A stretch of DNA of 64,000 nucleotides from NCBI GenBank assembly GCA_035968315.1, contig JAVYIN010000007.1, forward strand, positions 218,996 to 282,995, written 5' to 3'. This document shows positions 54,454 to 62,754 of the stretch, one piece after another (the stretch's first letter is position 1; each line of letters opens with the position of its first letter). A program made the translations under genes and the position numbers. Under the pieces are notes generated by a model. The model was not told where the DNA came from, did no database searches, and worked only from the letters and a program-made list of their open reading frames with translations. The DNA is from Nitrospira sp. Lineage in GTDB: Bacteria > Nitrospirota > Nitrospiria > Nitrospirales > Nitrospiraceae.

Positions 54454-55570
54454 CCGGTATCGCAGTTTGCTCGGAGTGATCGCGGCGCTCATGTTGTGGC
54501 CCCAGGCCGGACTGGCCGCCGAGCGAAAAAAGAGCCCGGAGGTGGCAAAGGCCCCTGCCAGCGCCGAGCGGCATCTGAAAAATATCAAGCAGCTCACGTT
54601 CGGCCGGCAAAACGCGGAAGCCTACTTCTCGTTCAGCGGGAACAAACTGATCTTTCAGTCGACGAACAACTGGATGAAGGACACCTATGCCTCGGCCTTA
54701 ACCCCGGCCGAGATTCCCCTCGGCTGCTATCAGATGTACGTGATGGATCTGGACAGCGATCAGGTCCGGCTGGTCAGCACGGGATCGGGCGCCACCACCT
54801 GCGGCTATTTCTTTCCCGGCGACCGGCGGGTGCTGTACTCGTCCACGCACCTCAGCGGGCCGAACTGCCCGCCGAAGCCGCCGCGCGAAGGCGCCTACCG
54901 CTGGGCGCTCGACAATTATGACCTGTTTGCCGTGCGCATCGACGGACAGGAAATGCAACGGTTGACGAACACACCCGGCTACGACGCGGAGGCCACGGTG
55001 TCGCCGGACGGCAAAACCATCGTGTGGACGTCGGTCCGGGACGGCGACCTGGATATTTACGCGATGGATCTCGACGGGGCCCGCCATCGGCGGCTCACCG
55101 AGGAGATCGGCTATGATGGCGGGGCCTTTTTCTCGCCGGACAGCAAACGCATCGTCTATCGCGCGTCCCATCCGACCGACCCAGCCGAGATCGCGAAGTA
55201 CAAGGACTTGCTGGCGCAGCGGCTGGTGGAGCCGGGCCAGCTCGAACTGTTCATCATGAACGCCGATGGCAGCGGAAAGCACCAAGTCACGTCGAACGGC
55301 GCGTCGAATTTTTCTCCGTTCTTCCATCCCGACGGCAAGCGCATCATCTTCTCCTCGAATGTCGAGACGCGTGGCGAAGGGGGGCGGCCCAGCTTTCATC
55401 TCTATCTCGTGGGTGACGACGGCGCCGGCCTGGAGCGTCTGACCTTCGAGGGCCAATTCAACAGCTTCCCGATGTTTTCACCGGACGGCAAACGCCTCGT
55501 GTGGGTGTCCGACCGGAATGCAAGCCAGCCGGGCGAATTCAACGTGTTTCTCGCCGACTGGGTGCCGTGA
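54440..55570 (+). CDS. Exported TolB/PD40-type beta-propeller protein
   Basis: 376 residues. Signal peptide (SLLGVIAALMLWPQAGLA). Repeats with the PD40 pattern SPDGK/SPDSK-I: ATVSPDGKTIVWTSVRDGDL, FFSPDSKRIVYRASHPTD, FFHPDGKRIIFSSNVETRGE and MFSPDGKRLVWVSDRN. It lacks the TolB N-terminal domain. It may bind a periplasmic partner; position in an operon with an M1 peptidase suggests a role linked to that enzyme. Not the Tol-Pal TolB. Confidence 0.85.
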   Translation: MHSSNRYRSLLGVIAALMLWPQAGLAAERKKSPEVAKAPASAERHLKNIKQLTFGRQNAEAYFSFSGNKLIFQSTNNWMKDTYASALTPAEIPLGCYQMYVMDLDSDQVRLVSTGSGATTCGYFFPGDRRVLYSSTHLSGPNCPPKPPREGAYRWALDNYDLFAVRIDGQEMQRLTNTPGYDAEATVSPDGKTIVWTSVRDGDLDIYAMDLDGARHRRLTEEIGYDGGAFFSPDSKRIVYRASHPTDPAEIAKYKDLLAQRLVEPGQLELFIMNADGSGKHQVTSNGASNFSPFFHPDGKRIIFSSNVETRGEGGRPSFHLYLVGDDGAGLERLTFEGQFNSFPMFSPDGKRLVWVSDRNASQPGEFNVFLADWVP

Positions 55571-56682
55571 CGGTGGTGGGTCAGGGGCCAGAGGCGAGGG
55601 GCGAGGGGCAAGCCGGCATCGGCCACCAGCGGCTTTCCTCTAGCCCCTCGCCTCTAGCCCCGCGCCTGCTGTCGTTCATCTGCCTCTGTGCCGCGCTGGT
55701 GTGCGTGTACGGGGGGCTGCGGGAATTCGATGGCCCAGTCGCGGGGCATCTCCGCGCGATCACCACGCCGGAGGGTGGGGGCACCCTGACGGTGCCGTGG
55801 ATGGCGTTTGTCAGCCAGGCCGGCAACTGGCTCGGCGATGGGCGGCAGTTGCTCACCGTCAGCGCTATGCTCATGGCGCTTGGGTGGGCCTATCCCCCGT
55901 CGCGCGGGATGCGCACGGGCATTGAGACGTTGTGGGCCCATGGGATTGCGACGGTGCTGGTCCACACGGTCAAGCATCTGGTCGGACGGCCCAGGCCCAA
56001 GTTTTCCACGTCGGGCGACTGGGAGATGGCCCCGTCGTTGCTTTCCGGATTTGACTCCTTCCCGTCAGGCCATACCACGGCGACCTTTGCTTTGGCCGTG
56101 GTCTTGAGTCGGCGATTTCCCCACTACAGCCTGCTGTTCTTTGGGGCGGGCGCGTTTGTCGCGTTGAGCCGCGTGCTGCGGGGATCGCATTTCACCACCG
56201 ATGTATTTGGCGGGGCGGTGCTGGGTCTCGTGAGTGGCGCGCTGGCCATGCTGCCGTGGAAGGACTGGCGCGTGGCGATAGAAACGGGTGTGAGGCAGGC
56301 CGCCATTGGAACGGTCTGGGTCTTTGCGCTGCTGTGGGCTGTGACGCACCCGATGCCATCAGGATGGGACAGCATCCTCTTGATGGGGCTTGGTGCAGGG
56401 CTGACAGGGCTCGGTTTGTGGTGCAGGCTCGGCAAGTGGCGGCACGCGCATCGGGTCTGGCGCATAGCCATCGCCCTGGGGCTGTCACTCATGACGGCCT
56501 CGCCGCTGGTCATGGCTGCGGCAGGATTTCTGTGTCTGGGATTGTGGATTTGCGAAGAGCAGAATCAGAACACCGCCGAAGACTCACGGAGCCTGGCGAT
56601 CGTCCGAAACGGTGAGTTGGTGGCCGCCGTGCTGCTCAGCCTGGCCGTGCTTGTCGTTGGCCGCGGGGCACTTCACTTGTGA
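55567..56682 (+). CDS. PAP2-family phosphatase (lipid phosphate phosphatase)
   Basis: 371 residues from GTG 55567, which overlaps the previous stop (GTGA). Six or more transmembrane helices. PAP2 motifs: KHLVGRPRP, DSFPSGHTTATFALA and SRVLRGSHFTTDVFGG, all catalytic residues present. Likely dephosphorylates undecaprenyl-pyrophosphate or phosphatidate. Residues ~6-34 (GPEARGEG and SSPSPLAPRL) are encoded by a palindromic repeat that recurs in intergenic DNA, so this N-terminus may be an insertion, or the true start may be further downstream. Confidence 0.88.
   Translation: MTVVGQGPEARGEGQAGIGHQRLSSSPSPLAPRLLSFICLCAALVCVYGGLREFDGPVAGHLRAITTPEGGGTLTVPWMAFVSQAGNWLGDGRQLLTVSAMLMALGWAYPPSRGMRTGIETLWAHGIATVLVHTVKHLVGRPRPKFSTSGDWEMAPSLLSGFDSFPSGHTTATFALAVVLSRRFPHYSLLFFGAGAFVALSRVLRGSHFTTDVFGGAVLGLVSGALAMLPWKDWRVAIETGVRQAAIGTVWVFALLWAVTHPMPSGWDSILLMGLGAGLTGLGLWCRLGKWRHAHRVWRIAIALGLSLMTASPLVMAAAGFLCLGLWICEEQNQNTAEDSRSLAIVRNGELVAAVLLSLAVLVVGRGALHL
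55584..55667 (+). repeat. Palindromic repeat family 1, copy in PAP2 gene
   Basis: AGAGGCGAGGGGC (55590-55602) and its exact inverse GCCCCTCGCCTCT (55643-55655) form a 13-bp perfect stem. The copy lies at the start of the PAP2 reading frame. Relatives are at 59679-59758, 60861-60939, 62755-62825 and a right-arm-only copy at 63217-63250. Confidence 0.75.
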
Positions 56683-56713
56683 GGCGCCCGTCCCGCTTTT
56701 CTCGCTTCCCTGA

Positions 56714-58546
56714 TCAATGTCCGAAGATGAGCGGCTCTTTCGTCGTCGAAGGCGGAGGCGGCAGCGCGGCCGATTCCGGGATCTGCACCATCGGCTGGCT
56801 GGCGAGCAAGAGATACCCGTAGCGTTTCAAAATCGGTTGGTAGTTTTTCACGTCGCCCGGCAGTTTCTCCACGAAGGTTTCCGGCAGGAGAATCATCGTG
56901 CGGCCGGCCTGCGACAGCGCCTCGCGCATCTTATCTTCTTCACCCTTTCCAACGAAGAGCACTTTGCGGCGGGCATAAAAGGCCATGGAGGGTCTCGTCG
57001 AAGCGTAGACGATCAGTTGCTCGCCCGGTTCGAGGTTCACCCCCGCCGCGTAAGCCAGCTCTTGCGGCGGCGCGACAAAGTAGCGATTCACCGCCGGCAG
57101 GATGAACAGCATCACGACCAGCACCACCCCAGCGAGCGATCCGGCGGCCGCCCAAAAGGCCCCGCGCCGGCGCGTTTCCGAGAGCCCGAACGCGCCCACC
57201 AGTCCCATGCCGATCAGCAGGAGTGTGGCGGCGATGTAGGGGCCGCTCCCCATCGAGAGTTGCGTGGCCAGGGGAAATTCTTTGACCAGTTTCCCGGCGA
57301 TCTTCGTGTCATAGATCCAGGGCAGCGACGCGAAGGCGCCGGCCAGGAGAAAGCCCAGCCACATCACCACATGCACGGAGGCTCGGGCGCCGCGGGTGGC
57401 GGGCTCGGCCATGCAGCGAGACCAGAAAAGGGCCGTGAGAATGGCGGCGGCCGGAAAGAGCGGGCCGATGTAATGCGGTAGCCTGGTCGATGACAGGGTA
57501 AAGAAGATGAACGTGCCGAAGATCCAGGCGGCGGTGAACCATTCCAGACTGGGGACGTCTGTCGGGAGATCAGACTCCTGGCCTCTCGTCTTTCGCCAGT
57601 TATTGAAGGCGTCATACCAGGCGAAGAGGAGCCAGCCGCTCCAGGGGAAGAATCCGAGGAGCAGCACCGGGATATAGAACAAGAGCCCAAAGCTGTGCCC
57701 TTCCATCGGGTTGAGAAACCGGCCGACGGTGTTGGCCTGGGCTGAAGCGGCGTACTCGGCGCCATGGAGCCACCACATCGTGGCGTACCAGGGCAGGGCG
57801 ATCAGGACGGTCAGCGCTGTTCCAGGCAGCGGTTTCCCCTCCTGCCAGAATCGCCCCCATTGCTTCGTCAGGGAGAGGTAGAGGGCGATGGTGATGAGCG
57901 GGACGAGGAACCCGACCGGCCCCTTGGCCAAGGTTCCCAGCCCCATCGCGAGGTAGCAGATCCAGAGCCAGTGCCGCCGGGCGTGCGTCGTCTGAAAGCC
58001 CAGCCAAAAGGCGAAGAGCGAGAGCGTGGTGAAAAAGATCAGCACGCTGTCGGTCAGGGCCATGCGGTTGAGCGCGATCATTTGCAGATTGAGCGCGAGC
58101 ATCAGCGCCGCGAGCAGCGCCGTGACCGGATCGCGCAGCCGTGCGAGAAAGAGATAGAGCATCAGAACCAGGCCCAGGCCGAAGAGGGCCGAAGGGAACC
58201 GCGCCGCAAAGGCCGACACGCCGAAGGTTTTATACGACGCGCTCATCAACCAGTACACCAGCGCCGGCTTCGCGTAGCGCGGTTCGTAGTTGAAGGTGGG
58301 GCTGATCCAGTCGCCGGTTTCCAGCATTTCCCGGCCCGCTTCCGCGTTGCGGCCTTCGTCGCGGTCGGTGAGGCCGAGGGCTCCCAGGTTCCAAAAGAAC
58401 AGGACTCCGCAGAGCGCCAGCAGGATGCAGAGGTGGCGCACGATGAGCGTCGCTGGATAGGTGACGGATGACGGGTGAGAATCGCGCGACTCCGCGCTCG
58501 CCTCCGTCTCGCGGTTCTCGCTTGTCCCGCCCGTCTGATCGCTCAT
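56714..58546 (-). CDS. GT39/ArnT-like glycosyltransferase, polytopic membrane protein
   Basis: 610 residues, about twelve transmembrane helices. The first loop GALGLTDRDEGRNAEAGREM carries the acidic D-x-D-E motif, and NYEPRYAKPALVYWLM and PVGFLVPLITIALY match ArnT/dolichyl-P-mannose transferases. These move a sugar from a polyprenyl-phosphate carrier to lipid A or protein. The C-terminal globular tail ends in PPPPSTTKEPLIFGH. Last gene of a three-gene minus-strand operon with LAB_N and GT2 genes (4-base overlap at 58543-58546). Confidence 0.9.
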   Translation of the reverse strand: MSDQTGGTSENRETEASAESRDSHPSSVTYPATLIVRHLCILLALCGVLFFWNLGALGLTDRDEGRNAEAGREMLETGDWISPTFNYEPRYAKPALVYWLMSASYKTFGVSAFAARFPSALFGLGLVLMLYLFLARLRDPVTALLAALMLALNLQMIALNRMALTDSVLIFFTTLSLFAFWLGFQTTHARRHWLWICYLAMGLGTLAKGPVGFLVPLITIALYLSLTKQWGRFWQEGKPLPGTALTVLIALPWYATMWWLHGAEYAASAQANTVGRFLNPMEGHSFGLLFYIPVLLLGFFPWSGWLLFAWYDAFNNWRKTRGQESDLPTDVPSLEWFTAAWIFGTFIFFTLSSTRLPHYIGPLFPAAAILTALFWSRCMAEPATRGARASVHVVMWLGFLLAGAFASLPWIYDTKIAGKLVKEFPLATQLSMGSGPYIAATLLLIGMGLVGAFGLSETRRRGAFWAAAGSLAGVVLVVMLFILPAVNRYFVAPPQELAYAAGVNLEPGEQLIVYASTRPSMAFYARRKVLFVGKGEEDKMREALSQAGRTMILLPETFVEKLPGDVKNYQPILKRYGYLLLASQPMVQIPESAALPPPPSTTKEPLIFGH

Positions 58547-58842
58547 CGCTGATCACCCTTCACGGGTTTCGAGAGGTCCGGGCGATAGATGAGCATCAGA
58601 TTGCGGATGTACACCACAGAGCCGATGCTTTGCCCGGCGATGAAGACGGGATCTTTCTTGTAGATGGCATAGGCCAGCGTGATAAGGCCGCCGATGAGGC
58701 TCAAGTACCAAAAGGACACCGGCACCTTGCTCGAGGCGCTCTGTTCCGAGGCGAGCCATTGAACGATCCAGCGTCCGAAGAACAGCCCCTGGCCGAGAAA
58801 TCCGATGGCGATCCAAATGGTGTCGAGACTCATACTGATCAC
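58543..58842 (-). CDS. Lipid A biosynthesis N-terminal (LAB_N) domain protein
   Basis: 99 residues, three transmembrane helices. WIAIGFLGQGLFFGRWIVQW, ASSKVPVSFWYLSLIGGLIT and DPVFIAGQSIGSVVYIRNLM match the LAB_N family. Such small proteins are encoded between a GT2 and an ArnT-like transferase in many Gram-negatives and may act with the transferase or as a carrier flippase (inference from genomic context). Both flanking genes overlap it by four bases. Confidence 0.88.
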   Translation of the reverse strand: MISMSLDTIWIAIGFLGQGLFFGRWIVQWLASEQSASSKVPVSFWYLSLIGGLITLAYAIYKKDPVFIAGQSIGSVVYIRNLMLIYRPDLSKPVKGDQR

Positions 58843-59573
58843 TTATCACGGAGCCGATACCGCAGCACGCGCTGTTGCATCCAGCGGACGGCGATGAGGT
58901 CATAGAGCGATTTGAAAAGCCGGTTGCCGACGCCATATTTCGAGAGGCCGTGGGCGCGGGGATAGTGGCTGACCGGAATCTCGGTCACGGTAAATCCGTG
59001 CATGAGGGCCAGGGCCGGGAAGAACCGATGCATGCCGGTGAAGAGCTGCAGCTTGTCCACCAAGGCCCGCCGGAAGATCTTCAGCGAGCAGCCGGTGTCG
59101 TGGACGCGGTCGCCCGTGACGGCGGTCCGCACCTTGTTGGCGATGCGGGAAGAGAGCTTGCGCACCAGATTGTCGTTGCGGGTCTTCCGCCAGCCGCAGA
59201 CGAGGTCGAACTGTTGGATCAACGGCAGCATCCGGTCGATATCGGCCGGATCGTTCTGGAGGTCTCCGTCGAGCGTGATGACCAGGTCGCCGGTCGAGTG
59301 TTTGAAGCCGGCATCGAAGGCGGACGACTGGCCATAGTTCCGGTCGAAATGCAGCACGCGGACCATGGGATAGGTCTGTTGCAGCTGGTCGAGCAGTTCG
59401 CTGCTGCCGTCGGTGCTCCCATCGTCGATATAGACCAGCTCGAAGGGGGCCTTCCGGGACTCCTCGCGTGCGGAAAGCACCGTGAGGACCCGCTCAGTGA
59501 GCGGTGTCAGATTGTCTCGTTCATCCTTGATGGGAATGACGACAGAGGCCCATGGGCGAATCGCGTGGGTCAT
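58839..59573 (-). CDS. GT2-family polyprenyl-phosphate glycosyltransferase
   Basis: 244 residues. SVVIPIKDERDNL, YIDDGSTDGSSELLD, HFDRNYGQSSAFDAGFKHS, DGDLQNDP and HDTGCSLKIFRRALVDKLQL are typical of the DpgS/ArnC/GtrB group without the membrane-tail seen in GtrB. It makes a polyprenyl-phosphate sugar that the downstream ArnT-like enzyme would use. First gene of the three-gene lipid modification operon. Confidence 0.93.
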   Translation of the reverse strand: MTHAIRPWASVVIPIKDERDNLTPLTERVLTVLSAREESRKAPFELVYIDDGSTDGSSELLDQLQQTYPMVRVLHFDRNYGQSSAFDAGFKHSTGDLVITLDGDLQNDPADIDRMLPLIQQFDLVCGWRKTRNDNLVRKLSSRIANKVRTAVTGDRVHDTGCSLKIFRRALVDKLQLFTGMHRFFPALALMHGFTVTEIPVSHYPRAHGLSKYGVGNRLFKSLYDLIAVRWMQQRVLRYRLRDK

Positions 59574-59678
59574 CGGGCGCGGCGGTTCCTGGATAGCTGT
59601 CGGAGAAGAGTCACGGCGGCATTCTAGCGAATGGTCCGCGGACCGTCAAACGAGGAGGCGTGACGGGTAAGAGGAGAT

Positions 59679-59758
59679 GGCACGCGGCGAGGGGCTAGAG
59701 GCATGAGGCGAGGCGGAAGATCCTCCGCCCGCTAGCCTCGAACCTCTGGCCTCGTGCC
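59679..59758. repeat. Palindromic repeat family 1, intergenic copy
   Basis: Outer arms GGCACG (59679-59684) and CGTGCC (59753-59758), with AGGCGAGGCGGA and TCCGCCCGCTAGCCTCG between them. It lies between the GT2 gene and the exported-protein gene and abuts the latter's stop codon. Confidence 0.65.
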
Positions 59759-60297
59759 TACTGGATAATCGTGAACCGCATCGTGCCGACCAGGCTCATC
59801 TCGTTCACCTCCTCGCCCGCATGGATCTCCACTTTATAGCGGCCGGGTGTCCATCGGTCCCGGGGAGGGAAGAGCTTCAGGTAGCCGCTCTCGTCTTCGA
59901 GCGCCATGTACATGGCGTCCTGGCTGACGAGCGACTCGGGGGAGAGGCCCGGCACGTCTTCGGGGAAACAGCGGCCGAAGACCTGGAAGGCCTGATAATG
60001 CTGGTGTAGGTGGAACACGATGAAGACGGCCGGCGTGCCGGAGGAAAACCGTTCTGTCGGCCGGACGGGCACGATTTCGTGCGTGCGGCGAAACCCCATC
60101 TCTTCCTCAAACCCCTCGGCCATGGTGATGGAGCGGAACATGCCGCCTGGCGGCGCATCGAAGTCGTAGGGCTGGGCCTCGTGGGGTTTGTTTTGGAACT
60201 CGGGAATGGGGAGATTCCTCGTCAGGGGCAGGTCCTCGGCCCAGGCGAGCGGGACTCCCAGCAGCAAGGCGATGAGCAACCGGCACAGGGCGATCAT
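59758..60297 (-). CDS. Exported protein of unknown function
   Basis: 179 residues from ATG 60297 (AAGGGAG about 14 bases upstream). Signal peptide CRLLIALLLGVPLAWA. The mature part begins EDLPLTRNLPIPEFQNKPHE, followed by IFHLHQHYQAF-like strands (FIVFHLHQHYQAFQVFGRCF), YMALEDESGYLKLFPPRDRW and GRYKVEIHAGEEVNEMSLVG. An Ig-like or C2-like beta sandwich is plausible. I do not recognise the family. It stands alone between repeats. Confidence 0.75.
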   Translation of the reverse strand: MIALCRLLIALLLGVPLAWAEDLPLTRNLPIPEFQNKPHEAQPYDFDAPPGGMFRSITMAEGFEEEMGFRRTHEIVPVRPTERFSSGTPAVFIVFHLHQHYQAFQVFGRCFPEDVPGLSPESLVSQDAMYMALEDESGYLKLFPPRDRWTPGRYKVEIHAGEEVNEMSLVGTMRFTIIQ

Positions 60298-60379
60298 GAA
60301 AAGTTGGTACACTCCCTTGCGCCGCAGAGTCAAGGGTGGGCACTGGGGAGAGCCATCACCAGGCCCGTTCCTAACGGGT

Positions 60380-60512
60380 CCTCCCCTTTGTAAGGGGAGG
60401 CAAGGTGGGGTAGAGGATATCGGCGGTCATGCGGCTTGCGAACGCACGACCAGTCAATGGCAGCTGGAATCTTCGACCTCCCCTGGCCCCTCCTTACGAA
60501 GGAGGGGAAAGG
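60380..60512. repeat. Repeat family 2, two copies in inverted orientation
   Basis: CCTCCCCTT-TGT-AAGGGGAGG (60380-60400) and, in inverse orientation, CCCCTCCTT-ACG-AAGGAGGGG (60487-60507) preceded by CGACCTCCCCTGG (60474-60486). Together they bracket ~75 bases and look like a small non-autonomous inverted-repeat element. A third copy is at 62144-62178. Confidence 0.6.
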
Positions 60513-60548
60513 AAATGGGATGTTGCCGAAAGGGAGGGGAAGCGCTGA

Positions 60549-62120
60549 ATGCTGACCGCTATGAGTTCTCCGATTGCGGCGGTTTCCAACCGTCTGCTAC
60601 AATTCCGCCCACGCAACACGCACCACCTGTCATCCGTCACAAGTGAGATCGAAGTTATGCTTCAAGACGCCGACGCATTGCCGCAGTTGATCGGGGATTA
60701 CAAGCCGCTGGATGAGTGGCAGGCCCACATCAATACGCTGTTCTACCGCCTCCGTGGCGACAAGCTCCGAACCTATTATCAGACCTTCGCCTCCGCCGAC
60801 TATCGATTGGCGCATGCCCTGGCGGCGGATTATTACGAACAGGTGACGAAGCGCGAAAAGGCCCGAGGCAAGGGGCCCGAGGCGAGAGGTGAGAGTAAAG
60901 ATTCTCCGACCCCTAGCCCCGCGGCTCTCGCCCCTCGCCTGATTGTGCTCGAGCTCGGCCCCGGCAACGGCAACCTGGCCGCCTGCTTCCTGAGCCATCT
61001 GAAAACCCTCGATAAGGACGGCCTGGTCTATCCCCGCGTCCGCTACGTGCTGGTGGACTGGGAGCAGTCGATCCTCGACGGGGCCATGGCGCATCCGGAC
61101 CTCGCGCCACATCGTGATCGGGTCGAGGCCATGCTGGGGACGGTGGAGCACATCGCCGGGCTGGCGGACCAGTCGGTCGATCGGATCATCTGCAACGAAC
61201 TCTGGAACGATCTGCCGACCAAGCTCATGGCCAGGAACGCGGGCGACATCGAAGAAGAATACCTTCGCCCCAATCTGAGCGAGACGCTGCATGCCACCAT
61301 TCAGGATTGGTCGGGGTTCGTGCGGGCCTTCGAAGCCAAGGATGTCGAGCAGCTCAAGACATTCCCGCCGTTTCTTGACGATCTGGTGTGGGAAAAGGAG
61401 TTTCGGAAGGTCGAGTGGAAGGATGTTCCCTATCGCAAGACCATCACGGAATTTCTCAAGACCATCGACGAGCAAGTGCTGGTGCCGGTGAATCTCGGGG
61501 CCTTTGCCACGCTGAAGGAAGCCAAGCGGCTCCTGGCGCCCGATGCGGTGGGGTTCAGCGCGTTCGACGCCGGGACGGCGGATAAGCAGGTGCTCAACGA
61601 TCCCGACAAGCCCTGCTACGGCCAGTTCGGCGGGCAGTACAGCTTCATGATCAACTTTGCCCTGGTCGAAGCGGTGGCCAAGCATCTGGGCCTGGGCAAG
61701 ATCACGATTGAGCCGCAGCGCGAGTTCGTCGGCCGGTCGTTGAACACCAACGTGATCACCCTCATGGATCTGCTGGCCACCCACCCCTCAGCAGGGCCGA
61801 AAATGCAGCCCTGGGAGCAGGACCGGCTTGTGCTCAAGACCATTAAGGCGCTCAACGAGACCTGCGAAAGCCCCTATAGCCGCAAACTGGATTTCCCCTT
61901 GCAGCACAATATGCCCCAGGAAGAGCGGGAGACGCTGAACGGCATGCTCCTCTCGCTGAAGCGGAACGGTGTGCCGGATACCGTGGCCTACCTGACCGAA
62001 GAAGAGCTGGCCACGGCGGCGCGAGACCTGGAAGGGGTCGGCTACGATCCCGATACGGTGAACGTGGCCCTGACCGCCCCGCCAAGCCCGATTGAATATC
62101 ATCACTTTGGTTGTAAATAA
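60549..62120 (+). CDS. SAM-dependent methyltransferase-like protein (MidA/DUF185 style)
   Basis: 523 residues (an ATG at 60657 would give 487). The motif-I-like VLELGPGNGNLAACFLSHLK, the acidic motif II YVLVDWEQSILDGAM, GTVEHIAGLADQSVDRIICN and ELWNDLPTKL show a Rossmann methyltransferase core at about 130-240. Beyond ~260 residues the protein is not familiar, ending PPSPIEYHHFGCK. Residues ~102-131 (KARGKGPEARGESKDS ... LAPRLIV) come from a palindromic repeat translated in frame. Flanked by inverted copies of repeat family 2. Confidence 0.75.
   Translation: MLTAMSSPIAAVSNRLLQFRPRNTHHLSSVTSEIEVMLQDADALPQLIGDYKPLDEWQAHINTLFYRLRGDKLRTYYQTFASADYRLAHALAADYYEQVTKREKARGKGPEARGESKDSPTPSPAALAPRLIVLELGPGNGNLAACFLSHLKTLDKDGLVYPRVRYVLVDWEQSILDGAMAHPDLAPHRDRVEAMLGTVEHIAGLADQSVDRIICNELWNDLPTKLMARNAGDIEEEYLRPNLSETLHATIQDWSGFVRAFEAKDVEQLKTFPPFLDDLVWEKEFRKVEWKDVPYRKTITEFLKTIDEQVLVPVNLGAFATLKEAKRLLAPDAVGFSAFDAGTADKQVLNDPDKPCYGQFGGQYSFMINFALVEAVAKHLGLGKITIEPQREFVGRSLNTNVITLMDLLATHPSAGPKMQPWEQDRLVLKTIKALNETCESPYSRKLDFPLQHNMPQEERETLNGMLLSLKRNGVPDTVAYLTEEELATAARDLEGVGYDPDTVNVALTAPPSPIEYHHFGCK
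60861..60939 (+). repeat. Palindromic repeat family 1, in-frame copy inside a gene
   Basis: GGCGAGAGGTGAGAG (60881-60895) pairs with CTCTCGCCCCTCGCC (60925-60939) at 13 of 15 positions. The copy lies inside the methyltransferase gene in a frame that keeps it open, encoding GPEARGES and SPTPSPAALAPRL, which resemble the peptide from the copy in the PAP2 gene. Confidence 0.75.
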
Positions 62121-62143
62121 GGCGTGAGGGCCTGGCTCTGTTT

Positions 62144-62178
62144 CCCCTCCTTCGTCAGGAGGGGCCAAGGGGAGGTCG
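62144..62178. repeat. Repeat family 2, third copy
   Basis: CCCCTCCT (62144-62151) with AGGAGGGG (62157-62164), followed by CCAAGGGGAGGTCG. The reverse complement of 60474-60507 is nearly identical, so the two copies flank the methyltransferase gene as inverted repeats. Confidence 0.65.
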
Positions 62179-62240
62179 AATGTTTCAGGGGGCTAATTGG
62201 CTGGTGCGTCTCTCTTCCGCCCGATTTCCAATATTTTCCC

Positions 62241-62267
62241 TTGACTTGCCATAGAGTTTTCTATAGC
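62241..62267 (+). promoter_or_regulatory. Possible promoter upstream of tatA
   Basis: TTGACT (62241-62246) and TATAGC (62262-62267) with a short 15-base spacer. An alternative 17-base spacing reads TAGCCT. It is the best candidate in the 354-base gap before tatA. Confidence 0.4.
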
Positions 62268-62317
62268 CTTCCCCCCGATTTAGGTATCAACCACCCATCT
62301 TTCGTATGGGACGGCCG

Positions 62318-62473
62318 GTGAATCTAAATGCGGATGGGCAAGAAAGGCGTCACGTGCAAGATCTGAAGATCTGGCGGCAATCGGCCACCTTGTTCATCGT
62401 CTCTTATCGCACGGCTCACCGGGCGCACCTGTCCGGCGCAGATCATTCTTCACGTTCATTATTGAGGTATTAA
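62318..62473 (+). pseudogene. Short frame with four-helix-bundle-like start
   Basis: A 51-codon frame from GTG 62318 includes VQDLKIWRQSATLFIVSYR, which resembles the first helix of the four-helix-bundle (23S rRNA intervening-sequence) protein family (DLxVWQxA...YRLT). It ends without the later helices. A frameshift around 62408 would give RLTG, another feature of that family. It may be a decayed fragment or a chance frame. Confidence 0.25.
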
Positions 62474-62474
62474 G

Positions 62475-62735
62475 ATGTTCGGCTCATTCGGCTGGATGGA
62501 GCTCATGCTGATTTTGATCATCGTGTTGATCATTTTCGGCGCCGGCAAATTGCCGCAGTTGGGCGAAGGGCTCGGCAAGGCCATCAAGGGATTCAAGAAG
62601 ACCGTGCATGAGGCCGACGCCATCGATGTGACGCCGGGCGAGCCAGCGCCGCCCACGCAGATTGCCGCGCCGGCCCAGCCAGTGCCGCCACCGGCCGCGC
62701 CGGTGCAGCAGAGCGAACAGGCGAAACAGGGCTAA
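62475..62735 (+). CDS. tatA: Sec-independent protein translocase subunit TatA
   Basis: 86 residues. One transmembrane helix (LMLILIIVLIIFGAGKLPQL), the FGxxKLP hinge and the amphipathic helix GEGLGKAIKGFKKTV are the TatA signature. The C-terminus is Pro/Ala/Gln-rich. It forms the twin-arginine translocation pore. A second TatA/B-like gene follows after about 100 bases containing a repeat; no tatC is in the window. Confidence 0.92.
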   Translation: MFGSFGWMELMLILIIVLIIFGAGKLPQLGEGLGKAIKGFKKTVHEADAIDVTPGEPAPPTQIAAPAQPVPPPAAPVQQSEQAKQG

Positions 62736-62754
62736 CAACAAATGGGCAAGTGGT

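Noticed and set aside
55501-55566. Longer N-terminus for the PAP2 protein
   Set aside because: It lies inside the propeller gene; GTG 55567 overlaps the stop in the usual coupled way.
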